From: Caulobacter sp. FWC2
Lineage (GTDB): Bacteria > Pseudomonadota > Alphaproteobacteria > Caulobacterales > Caulobacteraceae
DNA: 64,000 nucleotides
Assembly: GCF_002742625.1 (NCBI RefSeq)
Contig: NZ_PEBF01000001.1
Location: 2,108,001-2,172,000, forward strand
Direction: 5' to 3'
In this document: one piece after another, positions 15,946-25,350 of the stretch
Numbering within the stretch: the first letter of the stretch is position 1
Layout: every line of letters begins with the position of its first letter
Translations under genes and position numbers: made by a program
Notes under the pieces: model-generated
What the model saw: only the letters and a program-made list of their open reading frames with translations
The model's database searches: none
What the model was told of the DNA's origin: nothing

Positions 15946-18123
15946 CTACTGGCTGATGATCACCTTTTCGACGCCCAGGCCGATCCGGCGAGGGTCTGCC
16001 GGCGTCGAGGGCATGGGGGCGCCGATCGCATACTCCAGCGTCAGCGGCTCGCCAGGCTTGATGAGGTCGGAGGGGACGCTGACCCGATAGGGGCGCCAGT
16101 TGGCCTTCTCGACGTTCCAAGTGACCAGCTTGCGGCCCTTCACCGACACCTCGATCTTCTGCATCACCTCGGGCGGCTTGTTGAAGCTCATGGCGTGCAG
16201 TTCGACGATGAGCGGCGCGCCGGCCGTGAGGTTGGGGACGTTGATCGTCATCACCGAATGCGGGCCATTGGACCAGATCCCCTTGGGATCTGCGGCCGAC
16301 CAGCCCGAGATCAGCTCTGGCGGGCTGACACCCTGGTCGAAATTGACCTGGGCCAGCACGCGGCTGCCGTTCGGGACGTAGGGCGCGATCTCGGTCAGGC
16401 CCGGGACCTTGTCCAGCCCCTGGCCGCAGATCAGGCCGCGCAGGAAGCGGTGGCAGTCCGTGCGCTGGGTGAAGCGCCCGTACTCGGCGCCCGCGCTCTC
16501 TTCCATGACCACGGTGATGCGCGGATCGTTGGGGCCGGCGACCTTGAACAGGTCTTCCGGCGTCTGGCACGCGATGCCCTGGTCGCGGGCCGTGGAGGCG
16601 CTGTTCGACGTGCCGCCGGTGCGCACCGCCGCCAGGGTGAGCTGCGAGATCTCCATCTGGTCGATGACGTTGTTCGCGCAGAAATAAGTCGGAGCGAACA
16701 CCCAGGGGCGGTTGTGCAGCACCGTCGATTTCTCGAGGTCGACCGGGTGATAGGACGGCGCGCCTTCGCTGAAGGTGTGGCGTACGCCGGCCCGCATCTC
16801 GTGGCTGTCGCCCCATTGCAGGCCGACGGCGATCGCGGCGATGGCCAGCAGGGTGACGGGGCGGGCATAACGGCCGATCTGCACGATCGAGACGGCGGTC
16901 AGCAGGTAGCCGGCGGCCCAGAACAGGCGGCCATGGGCGCGGAACAGGCTCAGCCACTCGAACACGCCCGACAGCTTCGGACCCGTGAACAGCAGGCGCT
17001 GGGCCAGATAGGGATTGGGACCGATGGCCCAGAGGGTCAGCACGACCATGGCCAGGGCCAGCGGGAGCCAGCGGCGGCTCCACACGCGAGCGGGCGTCGG
17101 CAGCCAGCCGTGGCGCACCGACAGCAAGACGCCGGCGGCGATCGTGAAGAGCACGCCAGCGCCCAGGTAGTTGTAGCCCTCGAACCATTGGCCGCCGTTG
17201 GGGTCCAGGGTCTGCTTGAACCAGCCGCCCTCGAAGGTCTGGCCGAACAGGGCCGAGCCCTGCGGCAGGATCGGACCCAGTATGTTCATCGAGTAGTAGC
17301 CGATGATCGGGCTCTTGCCGCCGCCGGCGCCCTGGCCGACGCCGTAGCCCAGCAGGACGGCGGTCAGGACCATGCCGCCCAGCACCAGGCCCGCGGCCTT
17401 GGCGCAGTTCAGCCAGGCCTTCGGGCGCTTCTGGGCGATCTCCGAGGCCATGGCCGCGGCGAAGCAGAAGCCGATCGGCGGCAGGTGATAGGCGTGAATG
17501 CCCATGGCCAGCACTGCCAGGCCCGCGAAGACGCCAGCGCGGCGCAAGGTCAGGCCGTGGCGAATGCTGTCGACCGCAGCGGCCAGGGCGAAGATCACCA
17601 TCCAGTGTCCGCTCAGGGCCACGTGGCCATGGCGCATCAGGAAGGCGGGCGTCAGCAGGGCCAGCAGGCCGCCCATCGCCAGCAGCACGACCTGGCGGAC
17701 GTTCAGGGCGCGGAGCAGGGTGATCATGGCCACCGGCTGCAGGGCGTAGGACACGAGGAAGAACAGGCCCAGGCCGTTCAGCCAATGCCACAGGCCCGTA
17801 ACCTTCAGCGCGACCGTCATCCAGGGGATGCTGTCGGTATAGACGGTCGACAGCAGGGTTGGGTTCAGCAGGCGGTCGGTGACGACCAGCGGGAAGCGCC
17901 AGGCCTGGCGGAAAACCGCCTCCTGGCCGGCCAGCATGGTGGCCATGTCGTTATGCGGCGCGCGCCAGAAGTCGGCATGGGCGCCGATCAGCTTGAAGCC
18001 GATCAGATGATGGAACAGGCCGATGGCGGCGACCACGACAGCCAGGGCGACCCAGCGCCAGCCGGCCTCCTGGCGCGCGGCGGTCAGCAGCGCGCGCTTG
18101 GCTTCTTCGTACAGGTCCGACAT
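15946..18123 (-). CDS. DUF6311-like polytopic membrane protein, possible GT-C glycosyltransferase
   Basis: A 725-residue protein whose first 470 residues form roughly a dozen hydrophobic helices, followed by a soluble, mostly beta C-terminal domain of about 250 residues. An early periplasmic-loop segment has acidic residues (HADFW, HNDMA), then AWRFPL and YTDSIPW. The WRFPL/YTDSIP pattern is characteristic of DUF6311 proteins, which I understand to be GT-C-like membrane enzymes of unknown substrate. By architecture it could transfer a sugar from a polyprenyl carrier to an envelope component. It is encoded 39 bases after alr in the same direction, so the two may be co-transcribed. The activity is inferred only. 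Confidence 0.8.
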   Translation of the reverse strand: MSDLYEEAKRALLTAARQEAGWRWVALAVVVAAIGLFHHLIGFKLIGAHADFWRAPHNDMATMLAGQEAVFRQAWRFPLVVTDRLLNPTLLSTVYTDSIPWMTVALKVTGLWHWLNGLGLFFLVSYALQPVAMITLLRALNVRQVVLLAMGGLLALLTPAFLMRHGHVALSGHWMVIFALAAAVDSIRHGLTLRRAGVFAGLAVLAMGIHAYHLPPIGFCFAAAMASEIAQKRPKAWLNCAKAAGLVLGGMVLTAVLLGYGVGQGAGGGKSPIIGYYSMNILGPILPQGSALFGQTFEGGWFKQTLDPNGGQWFEGYNYLGAGVLFTIAAGVLLSVRHGWLPTPARVWSRRWLPLALAMVVLTLWAIGPNPYLAQRLLFTGPKLSGVFEWLSLFRAHGRLFWAAGYLLTAVSIVQIGRYARPVTLLAIAAIAVGLQWGDSHEMRAGVRHTFSEGAPSYHPVDLEKSTVLHNRPWVFAPTYFCANNVIDQMEISQLTLAAVRTGGTSNSASTARDQGIACQTPEDLFKVAGPNDPRITVVMEESAGAEYGRFTQRTDCHRFLRGLICGQGLDKVPGLTEIAPYVPNGSRVLAQVNFDQGVSPPELISGWSAADPKGIWSNGPHSVMTINVPNLTAGAPLIVELHAMSFNKPPEVMQKIEVSVKGRKLVTWNVEKANWRPYRVSVPSDLIKPGEPLTLEYAIGAPMPSTPADPRRIGLGVEKVIISQ

Positions 18124-18162
18124 CGACGCGCCCCCGGGCGAAACTCAATTGCAGGCTGAAGG

Positions 18163-19251
18163 CTAGTCGCCCCGCGTCCCCACATAGCGGCGCGTCGCGC
18201 GGAGCGTCAATCGCGTCAGACGCTCGTAGGCCGTGGTGCCGGCGGCCTCGGCCGCGTCGTCGATCGGCAGGTTCGGACCGAACAATTCGACCATCGCGCC
18301 GGGCCGGGCGGCGTCGCAATCGGTGATGTCGACGGCGATCAGATCCATGGACACGCGACCCAGCATCGGCCGCTGGGCGCCGTCGAACCAGACCGTCCCG
18401 CGCGGATAGGCGGCGCGCGGAACGCCGTCGGCATAGCCGGCCGCGACGATGGCCACGCGGGTGGTCTCGGTCGCCGTCCAGCCGGCGCCGTAGCCGATGC
18501 TTTCGCCGCGCGGCACGACGCGGACTTGCAGGATCGGCGCCTCGACCGTGGCGACGGCGCGGATCTCCGGATGCGGCCGACCTTCGGGGCCGCCGCCATA
18601 GAGGCTGATCCCCGGCCGGGCCTGATCGAAGCGCCAGGCCTCGCCCAGGAAGATCCCCGCCGAGTTGGCCAGGCTGCGCCGGGCGTTCGGCAGCAGGGCG
18701 ACGGCTTCCTGGAAGCGTTCCAGCTGCGTCGCATTGAGCGGATGGCCCGGCTCGTCGGCGCAGGCCAGGTGACTGACGACGAGCTCGATATCGAGCCGCT
18801 TGAGCCGATCAAAGGCGCCGACCAGCACCTTCAACTCCTCGGGGCGAAGGCCCAGGCGGTTCATGCCGGTGTCGACGTGCAAAGCGGCCTTCAGGCGGCC
18901 CGCGCGTGCCTGGGCGTTCCAGGCCTCGACCTGGGGCAGGCTGTTGAGCACGGGCGTCAGCTTCGCGCCCTCCAGCGTGTCGCCCGAACCGGGCGTGGCG
19001 CCGTCGAGCACGTAGATGGCGGCGTCCCGATCGCCCAGCGAAGCGCGAAGGGCCACGCCCTCGGACAGGCGGGCGACATAGAAGCTGCGCGCGCCCTCTG
19101 CCCACAGGCGATCGGCGACCTGGGCCGCGCCCAGGCCGTAGCCGTCGGCCTTGACCGCGGGCGCAACCTCGGCCCCGCCAGCGCGGACCCGCAGGGCCGC
19201 ATGGTTGGTGGCCAAGGCGTCGAGGTCGATGATGATGCGGGTGTCGGTCAC
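18163..19251 (-). CDS. alr: Alanine racemase
   Basis: A PLP enzyme making D-alanine for peptidoglycan. Lys34 in the motif [10 protein letters not shown] forms the Schiff base and Tyr254 in GYGAGW is the opposing catalytic base. Length, 362 residues, is normal. The SLYGG segment near 216-220 and the C-terminal beta domain are also as expected. In many proteobacteria alr follows dnaB directly; here the MarC gene is inserted between them. It is probably in an operon with the downstream DUF6311 gene. Confidence 0.96.
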   Translation of the reverse strand: MTDTRIIIDLDALATNHAALRVRAGGAEVAPAVKADGYGLGAAQVADRLWAEGARSFYVARLSEGVALRASLGDRDAAIYVLDGATPGSGDTLEGAKLTPVLNSLPQVEAWNAQARAGRLKAALHVDTGMNRLGLRPEELKVLVGAFDRLKRLDIELVVSHLACADEPGHPLNATQLERFQEAVALLPNARRSLANSAGIFLGEAWRFDQARPGISLYGGGPEGRPHPEIRAVATVEAPILQVRVVPRGESIGYGAGWTATETTRVAIVAAGYADGVPRAAYPRGTVWFDGAQRPMLGRVSMDLIAVDITDCDAARPGAMVELFGPNLPIDDAAEAAGTTAYERLTRLTLRATRRYVGTRGD

Positions 19252-19290
19252 GGTTGGGGCGTAGCCGACGCGGGCACGCGGTTCAACGCC

Positions 19291-19977
19291 TTAACCGTGG
19301 TGGACGGCCAGGAACCGCGCCACCAGGTTCTCCGCCCCAGAGGCCATGATCTGCACGCCGATGCATAGCAGCAGGAACGCCACCAGCCGCGACAGCACCC
19401 TCGCGCCGCCCTGGCCCAGCAGGCGCATGACCCGGCCCGAGGCGCTGTAGAGCAGCCAGACCAGGATCGCCACCAGGGCCGCGGCCAGCCCGGCGCCGAG
19501 GAAGAACGGCGCGACCTTGGCGCCCTCGGTAGGTCGCTGGGAGGCCAGGGCGATGGCCACCGAGATCGAGCCCGGACCGGTCGTGAACGGCATGGTCAGT
19601 GGGAAGAACGCCACGTCCTCGTGGCTTTGGGCCGGCTCGGTCTGGCTGGTCTTGCGGTCCTCGTGCTCCTGGGGGTCCATCAGCAGGCCCCAGGCGCGGA
19701 TCGCCACCACCAGGCCGCCGGCCACCCGCAGGGCACCCAGGCTGACGCCGAAGAAGTTGAGGATGTAGCCGCCAAGCAGCAGCGAACCCAGCAGCACCAG
19801 GAAGGCGTAGAAGCCGATCAGCCGCGCCAGCCGTAGCCGCTCGGAGCGGTCCCGCCCGGCCATGGCCTGATCGAAGATCAGCGACGCCCCGACCGGATTG
19901 ACGATCGAGAACAGCGCCGGAAACGCCAGCAGGAAGGCGCCGATCAGGCTGGAGGTGGGCAGAGGGCTGAAGTCCAT
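19291..19977 (-). CDS. MarC family membrane protein
   Basis: A 228-residue protein with six predicted membrane helices. It begins with an AFLLAFPALFSIVNPVG segment and has the family's conserved PLTMPFTTGPGSISV loop (about 125-140). MarC proteins were once thought to affect multiple antibiotic resistance, but that link was not supported and their function is unknown. A hydrophilic linker (MDPQEHEDRKTSQTEP) separates helices 3 and 4. It lies between dnaB and alr in the same orientation, about 110 bases after dnaB. Confidence 0.92.
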   Translation of the reverse strand: MDFSPLPTSSLIGAFLLAFPALFSIVNPVGASLIFDQAMAGRDRSERLRLARLIGFYAFLVLLGSLLLGGYILNFFGVSLGALRVAGGLVVAIRAWGLLMDPQEHEDRKTSQTEPAQSHEDVAFFPLTMPFTTGPGSISVAIALASQRPTEGAKVAPFFLGAGLAAALVAILVWLLYSASGRVMRLLGQGGARVLSRLVAFLLLCIGVQIMASGAENLVARFLAVHHG

Positions 19978-20089
19978 GTGACTCGTCGGGGCAGGGGGCG
20001 AGGCGGGGACGGTGGCTTGAGGCGCGCGCCTTAGTCAAACACCCAACGCAGTTTCCCCGGCTTTCGCCGGAGAGATCGGATCTGCGGCG

Positions 20090-21607
20090 CTATTCGTCCG
20101 ACGGAATGTTCCGCGCCTGGGCGAAATAGTGGTCGCGGGCCAAATTGCCGAACTTGGTGGTGTCGCTGTTGAACGACAGGCGCACCGTGCCGATGGGGCC
20201 GTGACGCTGTTTGGCGATGATCACCTCGGCCAGGCCGTGCAGGCGGTCCATCTCTTCCTGCCAGGTCAGGTGCTCGGGCGTGCCTTCGCGCGGCTCGGCG
20301 CGGCCCACATAATAGGCCTCGCGATACACGAACCACACCATGTCGGCGTCCTGTTCGATCGAGCCCGATTCCCGAAGGTCGGAGAGCTGGGGCCGCTTGT
20401 CGTCGCGCTGCTCGACCTGACGCGACAGCTGCGAGAGGGCGATGACCGGACAGGCCAGCTCCTTGGCCAGGGCCTTGAGGCCCATGGTGATCTGCGAGAC
20501 TTCCTGAACCCGGTTGGCGTTGGAGCCGAGATCCGAGCCGGTGACCAGCTGCAGGTAGTCGACCACGACCAGGTCCAGGCCGACCTGGCGCTTCAGGCGA
20601 CGGGCGCGGGCTGTCAGCTTGGCGATCGAAATACCGCCGGTGGCGTCGATATAGAGCGGCGCTTCCTGCAGCTCCATGGCCGCGTCGCGGACCCGGCCGA
20701 ACTCGGACGCGTCGATCTCGCCCTTGCGGAGCTTGTCGCCCGACACGCCGGAGGCGTCGGCCAGCATACGCAAGGCCAGCTGCTCGGCGCTCATTTCCAG
20801 CGAGTAGAAGGCCACGACGCCGCCCTGGACGGTCTTCTTGGTCCCGTCGGGCTGGATCTCGTAGGCGTATTTCTTGGCGATGTTGAAGGCGATGTTGGTC
20901 GCCAGCGCCGTCTTGCCCATCGACGGACGGCCGGCCAGGACCACGAGGTCGGAGGGGTGCAGACCGCCGATCTTCTGGTCGAGATCGACCAGGTCCGTCG
21001 CGACGCCCGACATGCCGCCCTCGCGGCTGTAGGCTTCGGCCGTCATCTCGACCGCGCCGCGAAGGGCGTCGCCGAACGTCACGAAGCCTGACGAGGCCGC
21101 GCCGCTCTCGGCCAGGCTGTAGAGGCTTTGTTCCGCCGACTCGATCTGGTCGCGGGCTGTGCGCTTTTCCTCGTTGCCGCCTTGCGCTGCCGTGGCGATG
21201 TCGCCGCCGATGCGGATCAGCTCGCGGCGCAGCGACAGGTCGAAGATCACCCGGGCGTAGTCGCCGACATTGGCCGCCGGCGGAGCGCGGTCGACGAGGT
21301 CAGCCAGGTAGCGCAGGCCGCCCAGCTCCTCGAACGCGGGGTCCTTCTTGAACTCGTCGGCCAGCAGGATCGGCTCGGCCAGCTGGCCCTTGCGGACGTG
21401 GGTCTCGATCGACTGGAAAAGGCGCTGGTGGAAGGGCTCGTAGAAGCAGCGGGCCTGCAGGTTGTCGCTCAGCCGTTCGTAGGCGGCGTTGTCGTAGAGC
21501 AGAATGCCCAGCAGCGCTTGCTCGGCTTCCATGTTGTGCGGCGCCACGTTGATCGTGGGCTCGGGAAGGCCGGGGAGAACAAGGTCGAGCGCGGGAACGA
21601 GAGACAT
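20090..21607 (-). CDS. dnaB: Replicative DNA helicase DnaB
   Basis: The hexameric 5'-3' helicase that unwinds the chromosome at the fork. The N-terminal collar domain (about 20-125, starting with PHNMEAEQALLG) and the RecA-like motor are present, with Walker A GRPSMGKTA at 226-234 and the later motif LSQLSRQVE. Length is 505 residues. One feature is a loop around 245-260 (YEIQPDGTKKTVQGG), which is usual in alphaproteobacterial DnaB. No intein is present. The gene stands between the TonB-receptor terminator and marC. Confidence 0.98.
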   Translation of the reverse strand: MSLVPALDLVLPGLPEPTINVAPHNMEAEQALLGILLYDNAAYERLSDNLQARCFYEPFHQRLFQSIETHVRKGQLAEPILLADEFKKDPAFEELGGLRYLADLVDRAPPAANVGDYARVIFDLSLRRELIRIGGDIATAAQGGNEEKRTARDQIESAEQSLYSLAESGAASSGFVTFGDALRGAVEMTAEAYSREGGMSGVATDLVDLDQKIGGLHPSDLVVLAGRPSMGKTALATNIAFNIAKKYAYEIQPDGTKKTVQGGVVAFYSLEMSAEQLALRMLADASGVSGDKLRKGEIDASEFGRVRDAAMELQEAPLYIDATGGISIAKLTARARRLKRQVGLDLVVVDYLQLVTGSDLGSNANRVQEVSQITMGLKALAKELACPVIALSQLSRQVEQRDDKRPQLSDLRESGSIEQDADMVWFVYREAYYVGRAEPREGTPEHLTWQEEMDRLHGLAEVIIAKQRHGPIGTVRLSFNSDTTKFGNLARDHYFAQARNIPSDE

Positions 21608-21766
21608 CGGCGGAATTTAACGCGAGGGCGGAGGCAAGGCTTGCCTCAGATCAGTCGGGCCATCCAAAGGTGTGAGCTTATCTGAGGATGTTCTGTGTAT
21701 GTTTTGACGCCTGTTGCGTCAGAAACGGACGCGGTGAAAGGTCTGTGCGATCGCACTTTTTGCCAA

Positions 21767-21797
21767 GAGAAAAGGCCCGGAGATCGCTCTCCGGGCC
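21767..21797 (-). terminator. Rho-independent terminator of the TonB-receptor gene
   Basis: A perfect 10-bp stem (21774-21783 with 21788-21797) with a TCGC tetraloop; read on the minus strand it is followed by TTTTCTC. It starts 24 bases after the receptor stop codon, so it ends that transcript before dnaB. Confidence 0.85.
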
Positions 21798-21820
21798 CAA
21801 ACGTTTGCGCGGCTTTCAGC

Positions 21821-24262
21821 CTACCAGTTGATCGCCAGGCGACCGTAGAAGAAGCGGCCGTTGAAGCCGAACGGCGAGAAGCTGGAGAACGGGTTGCCGC
21901 CGCTGGTGTTGAGGTTCGGCGGCACCTGGTCGGGATACTGGTCGAACAGGTTGTCCGCGCCGACCGACACCGTGGTGTGCTCGCCGAAGCGGCGGCGCGC
22001 CTCCAGGTCGACGATGCCTTGCGAGCCCGTGTGCCAGTCGCCGCTGCCGTCGGCGGCGGATCCGGGCGCCAGCACGTTGCCATAGAGGGTGGTGCGCAGG
22101 GTGGCGCCCCAGGGACCCTTGCTCCAGTCGCCTTGCAGCGAGACCTTGTTGCGCGGCGTGCCTTCCTCGAAGCGCAGCGTGGCTTGGCGGCCGAACAGCG
22201 TGGTCGGGGTTGGCAGCACCGTGGTGGTCGGTGTGCGGTTGACCTTGAAGTCGTTGATATTGGCGGCCGCCGTCAGGTCGAACGTGCCGGCCTGTTCGTC
22301 GTTGATCCGGTAGCGCGCCACGATGTCGACGCCCTTGGTCTTGGTGTCGACGCCGTTGGTGAAGATGCGGCCGGCCGACGCGCCGTATCGCGACAGCAGG
22401 TCGAAGATCACCCGGGCGTTGGTGCCCGCCGCAGCGGTGGCGCTGCCCGTCAGGGTTTCCGACAGGACGATGCGGTTGTCGACATTGATCTGGTAGGCGT
22501 CGACCGTCAGCTCGAACGGACCCTTGTGGTAGACCGCGCCCAGCGAGAAGTTCTTGGACTTCTCGGGCTCAAGCGGCTTGCCGCCCAGGGCTTGGCCGAC
22601 CGTGCTGACCGACGGATAGGTGCCGGTTTCGAACGGCACGGCCGTGGTCACCCCGCCGACCGACTGGTTGATGTAGAGGATCGAGGTCGAGGTGAAGTAC
22701 TGCTGCTGCAGGCTCGGGGCGCGGAAGCCGGTCGAGACCGCGCCGCGCAGGGCGAAGGCGTCGGTGAAGTCGTAACGGCCCGCCAGCTTCCAGCTCGTGT
22801 TGTTGCCGAAGTCCGAATAGTGCTCACGACGGACGGCCGCCGAGGCGGTCAGCTTCTCGGTCAGCTTGCCTTCCAGGTCCAGATAGGCGCCGACGGCGTC
22901 GCGATCGACGTCGATGACGTTGCTGGGCGTGAAGCCGGTGAAGCCGCGCGAGCCGAAGGCCAGGGTCGGCGAGACCGTGCCGCGGGCATAGGACGCCACT
23001 TCGCCGGCGTTGATCTTGTAGGTCTCGCGACGGGCCTCCAGACCGAAGGCGACGTTCAGCGGACCGGCGAGGCCGACATCGAATTCCTGGCTGGCGTCGA
23101 GGCCGAAGACCAGTTGGTCATAGGTCAGGCCGCCGGCCTGGAAGTTGGTCGGCGAGTTCGGGCCATAAGACGGGTTGAGGGTGTTCTTGACGCCGAAATC
23201 GAGGTCGTTCTTGCCGTAGACCAGGTTGGTGTCGATCTTCCAGCCGGCCAGGTCGCCGCGCAGGCCGATGGCGGCGGTGACGTCCTCGGTATTGGTGGTG
23301 ATCAGCGGCAGGTAGCCGTTGGGATAGACGCTGGTGATGGTCTGCTGGGCGTCAGTGGGCAGGCGGTAGGTGGCCGAGGCCTCGCTGTCGCGCTGTTGAT
23401 AGCCGTACCAGCCGTAGAGTTGCCAGTTGTCGCCGATCGGCTTGCCGGCGTTGGCGTAGAAGCTGACCTGCTCGACCTCGGGATCGCCGAAGCGCGAGGT
23501 GACGCGCTGCGGGGTGACGCGGGTGTCGGTGTCGCTGCGGTTGGTGAAGTCGCGGTCCACATACTCGGCCGACAGGGTCAGGAAGCCGTCCGAACCGAGC
23601 TTCAGGCCTTGCCAGCCGGCCACGGTCTTGGTCGCGCCGTCGCGACGCTTCTGCTTGGCGCCGGTCTGCAGGCCATCGAAGCTGGTGATGTACTTGCCGG
23701 CCGTGACCGTGACGCCGCCGCCGTGGTCGGCTTCGCGCAGGCGCAGGTTGATGACGCCGGCGATGGCGTCAGAGCCGTACTGGGCCGCGGCGCCGTCGCG
23801 CAGGACTTCGATGCGATCCAGGGCGACCGACGGGATGGCGTTGAGGTCGACGGCCGCCGAGCCGCGGCCGACGGAGCCGTTCAGGTTGACCAGCGCCGTG
23901 GTGTGGCGGCGCGTGCCGTTGACCAGCACCAGGGTCTGGTCGGGGCCCTGGCCGCGCAGGACGGCAGGACGGACCGAGTCGGTGCCGTCGGTGTTGGACG
24001 GGCGCGGGAAGGTGATCGACGGGACCGTGGCGGCCAGGGCGGTGGCCAGCTCGGTGCTGCCGCGCTGTTGCAGGGTCTTGGCGGTGACGACGTCGACCGG
24101 CGCAAGGGTGTCCAGGCGCGAGCGGCCGGCGGTGCGGGTGCCGGTGACGACGATCTCGTCGACATTGGTGTTGTCGGTCGCTGGCGCGGCCGTTTGGGCA
24201 TGGGCGGTGGCGGCGAAGGCCGTCAGCGACGCGGCGGTCAGCAGTAAGCTTCTGTAACGCAT
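21821..24262 (-). CDS. TonB-dependent outer membrane receptor
   Basis: An 813-residue outer membrane transporter. The chosen start at 24262 (MRYRSLLLTAA) gives a signal peptide cleaved near AHA-Q (about 22); the reading frame continues upstream but adds no signal sequence. A TonB-box-like segment (VDEIVVTGTR) begins at about 33, then the plug domain (about 45-165) with DQTLVLVNGTR and IEVLRDGAAAQYGSDAIAGVINL. The rest is the 22-stranded barrel, ending in an aromatic Trp as usual. The substrate is unknown; Caulobacterales have many such receptors for sugars, siderophores and cobalamin. The gene is monocistronic, bounded by terminators at 21767-21797 and, for the operon upstream, 24403-24430. 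Confidence 0.95.
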   Translation of the reverse strand: MRYRSLLLTAASLTAFAATAHAQTAAPATDNTNVDEIVVTGTRTAGRSRLDTLAPVDVVTAKTLQQRGSTELATALAATVPSITFPRPSNTDGTDSVRPAVLRGQGPDQTLVLVNGTRRHTTALVNLNGSVGRGSAAVDLNAIPSVALDRIEVLRDGAAAQYGSDAIAGVINLRLREADHGGGVTVTAGKYITSFDGLQTGAKQKRRDGATKTVAGWQGLKLGSDGFLTLSAEYVDRDFTNRSDTDTRVTPQRVTSRFGDPEVEQVSFYANAGKPIGDNWQLYGWYGYQQRDSEASATYRLPTDAQQTITSVYPNGYLPLITTNTEDVTAAIGLRGDLAGWKIDTNLVYGKNDLDFGVKNTLNPSYGPNSPTNFQAGGLTYDQLVFGLDASQEFDVGLAGPLNVAFGLEARRETYKINAGEVASYARGTVSPTLAFGSRGFTGFTPSNVIDVDRDAVGAYLDLEGKLTEKLTASAAVRREHYSDFGNNTSWKLAGRYDFTDAFALRGAVSTGFRAPSLQQQYFTSTSILYINQSVGGVTTAVPFETGTYPSVSTVGQALGGKPLEPEKSKNFSLGAVYHKGPFELTVDAYQINVDNRIVLSETLTGSATAAAGTNARVIFDLLSRYGASAGRIFTNGVDTKTKGVDIVARYRINDEQAGTFDLTAAANINDFKVNRTPTTTVLPTPTTLFGRQATLRFEEGTPRNKVSLQGDWSKGPWGATLRTTLYGNVLAPGSAADGSGDWHTGSQGIVDLEARRRFGEHTTVSVGADNLFDQYPDQVPPNLNTSGGNPFSSFSPFGFNGRFFYGRLAINW

Positions 24263-24358
24263 GAGATATCCCCTGTCTTGGCCGGGGATGAGGCGCGCGT
24301 CCTCATGCCCCGAAGCGGGGGTCTTGATTGCCCCCAAGCCGAACATGGGATTTCATTG

Positions 24359-24399
24359 TTCTGCACACAAGCTGATCATTTCTGTGCTGCGGTGCAGAA
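24359..24399. repeat. Interrupted inverted repeat upstream of the TonB receptor
   Basis: Arms TTCTGCAC (24359-24366) and GTGCAGAA (24392-24399) are perfect inverted copies 25 bases apart. They lie about 100 bases before the receptor start and beside the rplI terminator. They may be an operator for the receptor gene or chance; no regulator is identified. Confidence 0.35.
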
Positions 24400-24402
24400 A
24401 AA

Positions 24403-24430
24403 AAACGGCGCGGATCGCTCCGCGCCGTTT
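24403..24430 (-). terminator. Rho-independent terminator of the rpsF-rpsR-rplI operon
   Basis: A 12-bp stem (24403-24414 with 24419-24430) and a TCGC loop. On the minus strand the stem runs into a T-tract (complement of the A-run at 24398-24405). It is about 30 bases after the rplI stop. Confidence 0.85.
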
Positions 24431-24459
24431 CTCGATAAAAGCTCCGATCCCGGAAGGGA

Positions 24460-25044
24460 TTAGGCTTCGTAGTGGTCGCCTTCGAACGAGCCGGCGCCGC
24501 CTTCCGCCATGTCTTGGGCGGCTTCGGCTTCGGCCGCGCGATCTTCCTCGAATTGCGAGTTGATCACGTTTTCGCCGCGCGCTTGGCGATCGGCTTCGTC
24601 GGCGCTGCGCGCGATGTTGAGGGTGACCGTGATGGTCACTTCAGCGTGCAGCTTCACCTTCACTTCGTGGACGCCCAGCGTCTTGATCGGCTTGTCCAGC
24701 ACGATCATCGAGCGGTCGACCTTGCCACCTTCGGCCTTGATGGCGTCGGCGACGTCGCGGCCCGCGACCGAACCGTACAGCTGGCCGCTTTCGCCAGCTT
24801 GACGGATCATGACGTATTGCGTGCCGTCCAGCGATTCACCGTTCTTGCCGGCGGCTTCGCGGTTGCGGACGTTGCGAGCTTCGATCTCGGCGCGTTGCGC
24901 TTCGAAGTTAGCTTCGTTGGCCTTGGTGGCGCGCAGGGCCTTGTGGCGCGGCAGCAGGAAGTTACGGGCGAAGCCGTCCTTCACGGTGACCACGTCGCCG
25001 AGGACGCCAGTGCCTTCAACGCGTTCGAGCAGAATGACTTTCAT
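24460..25044 (-). CDS. rplI: 50S ribosomal protein L9
   Basis: The L9 protein of the large subunit, near the L1 stalk. The N-terminal domain starts MKVILLERVEGTG and includes the rRNA-binding segment GFARNFLLPRHKALRAT, followed by the long connecting helix and the C-terminal domain up to about residue 150. An acidic tail of about 40 residues (FEEDRAAEAEAAQDM...) extends it to 194, longer than the 149 residues of E. coli L9. It is the last gene of the rpsF-rpsR-rplI operon, 13 bases after rpsR. Confidence 0.98.
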   Translation of the reverse strand: MKVILLERVEGTGVLGDVVTVKDGFARNFLLPRHKALRATKANEANFEAQRAEIEARNVRNREAAGKNGESLDGTQYVMIRQAGESGQLYGSVAGRDVADAIKAEGGKVDRSMIVLDKPIKTLGVHEVKVKLHAEVTITVTLNIARSADEADRQARGENVINSQFEEDRAAEAEAAQDMAEGGAGSFEGDHYEA

Positions 25045-25057
25045 CGTGGTGTCTCCC

Positions 25058-25336
25058 TTACTTCACGACGTAGGGGAGCAGAGCCAGGAAACGGGCGCGC
25101 TTGATGGCCTTGGCCAGTTCGCGTTGCTTCTTGGCCGACACCGCGGTGATGCGCGACGGGACGATCTTGCCGCGCTCAGAAACGTAACGCTGCAGCAGCT
25201 TCACGTCCTTGTAGTCGATCTTCGGCGCGTTGGCGCCCGAGAACGGGCAAACCTTGCGGCGACGGAAGAACGGGCGGCGAGCGCCGCCAGCGGCGGCGGC
25301 CGGAGCGCCGGCTTCGGGAGCAGTCGTATCGGTCAT
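25058..25336 (-). CDS. rpsR: 30S ribosomal protein S18
   Basis: Small-subunit protein S18, partner of S6 in the platform. The characteristic segments are present: [28 protein letters not shown], and [23 protein letters not shown]. The 92-residue length includes an Ala/Gly-rich N-terminal extension (about 1-20) ahead of the core, seen in other alphaproteobacteria. The single CPFSGAN cysteine marks the zinc-independent form. It lies between rpsF and rplI with short spacers, in one operon. Confidence 0.98.
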
Positions 25337-25350
25337 GATCTATCTCTCCC

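Noticed and set aside
16195..18159. A 654-codon open frame opposite the DUF6311 gene
   Set aside because: Gln/Gly/Ala-rich shadow translation with no recognisable domain.
21695..24247. An 850-codon open frame on the plus strand opposite the TonB receptor
   Set aside because: The composition is repetitive Gly/Asp/Ala/Val with no family motif; the receptor on the other strand has a signal peptide, plug and barrel.
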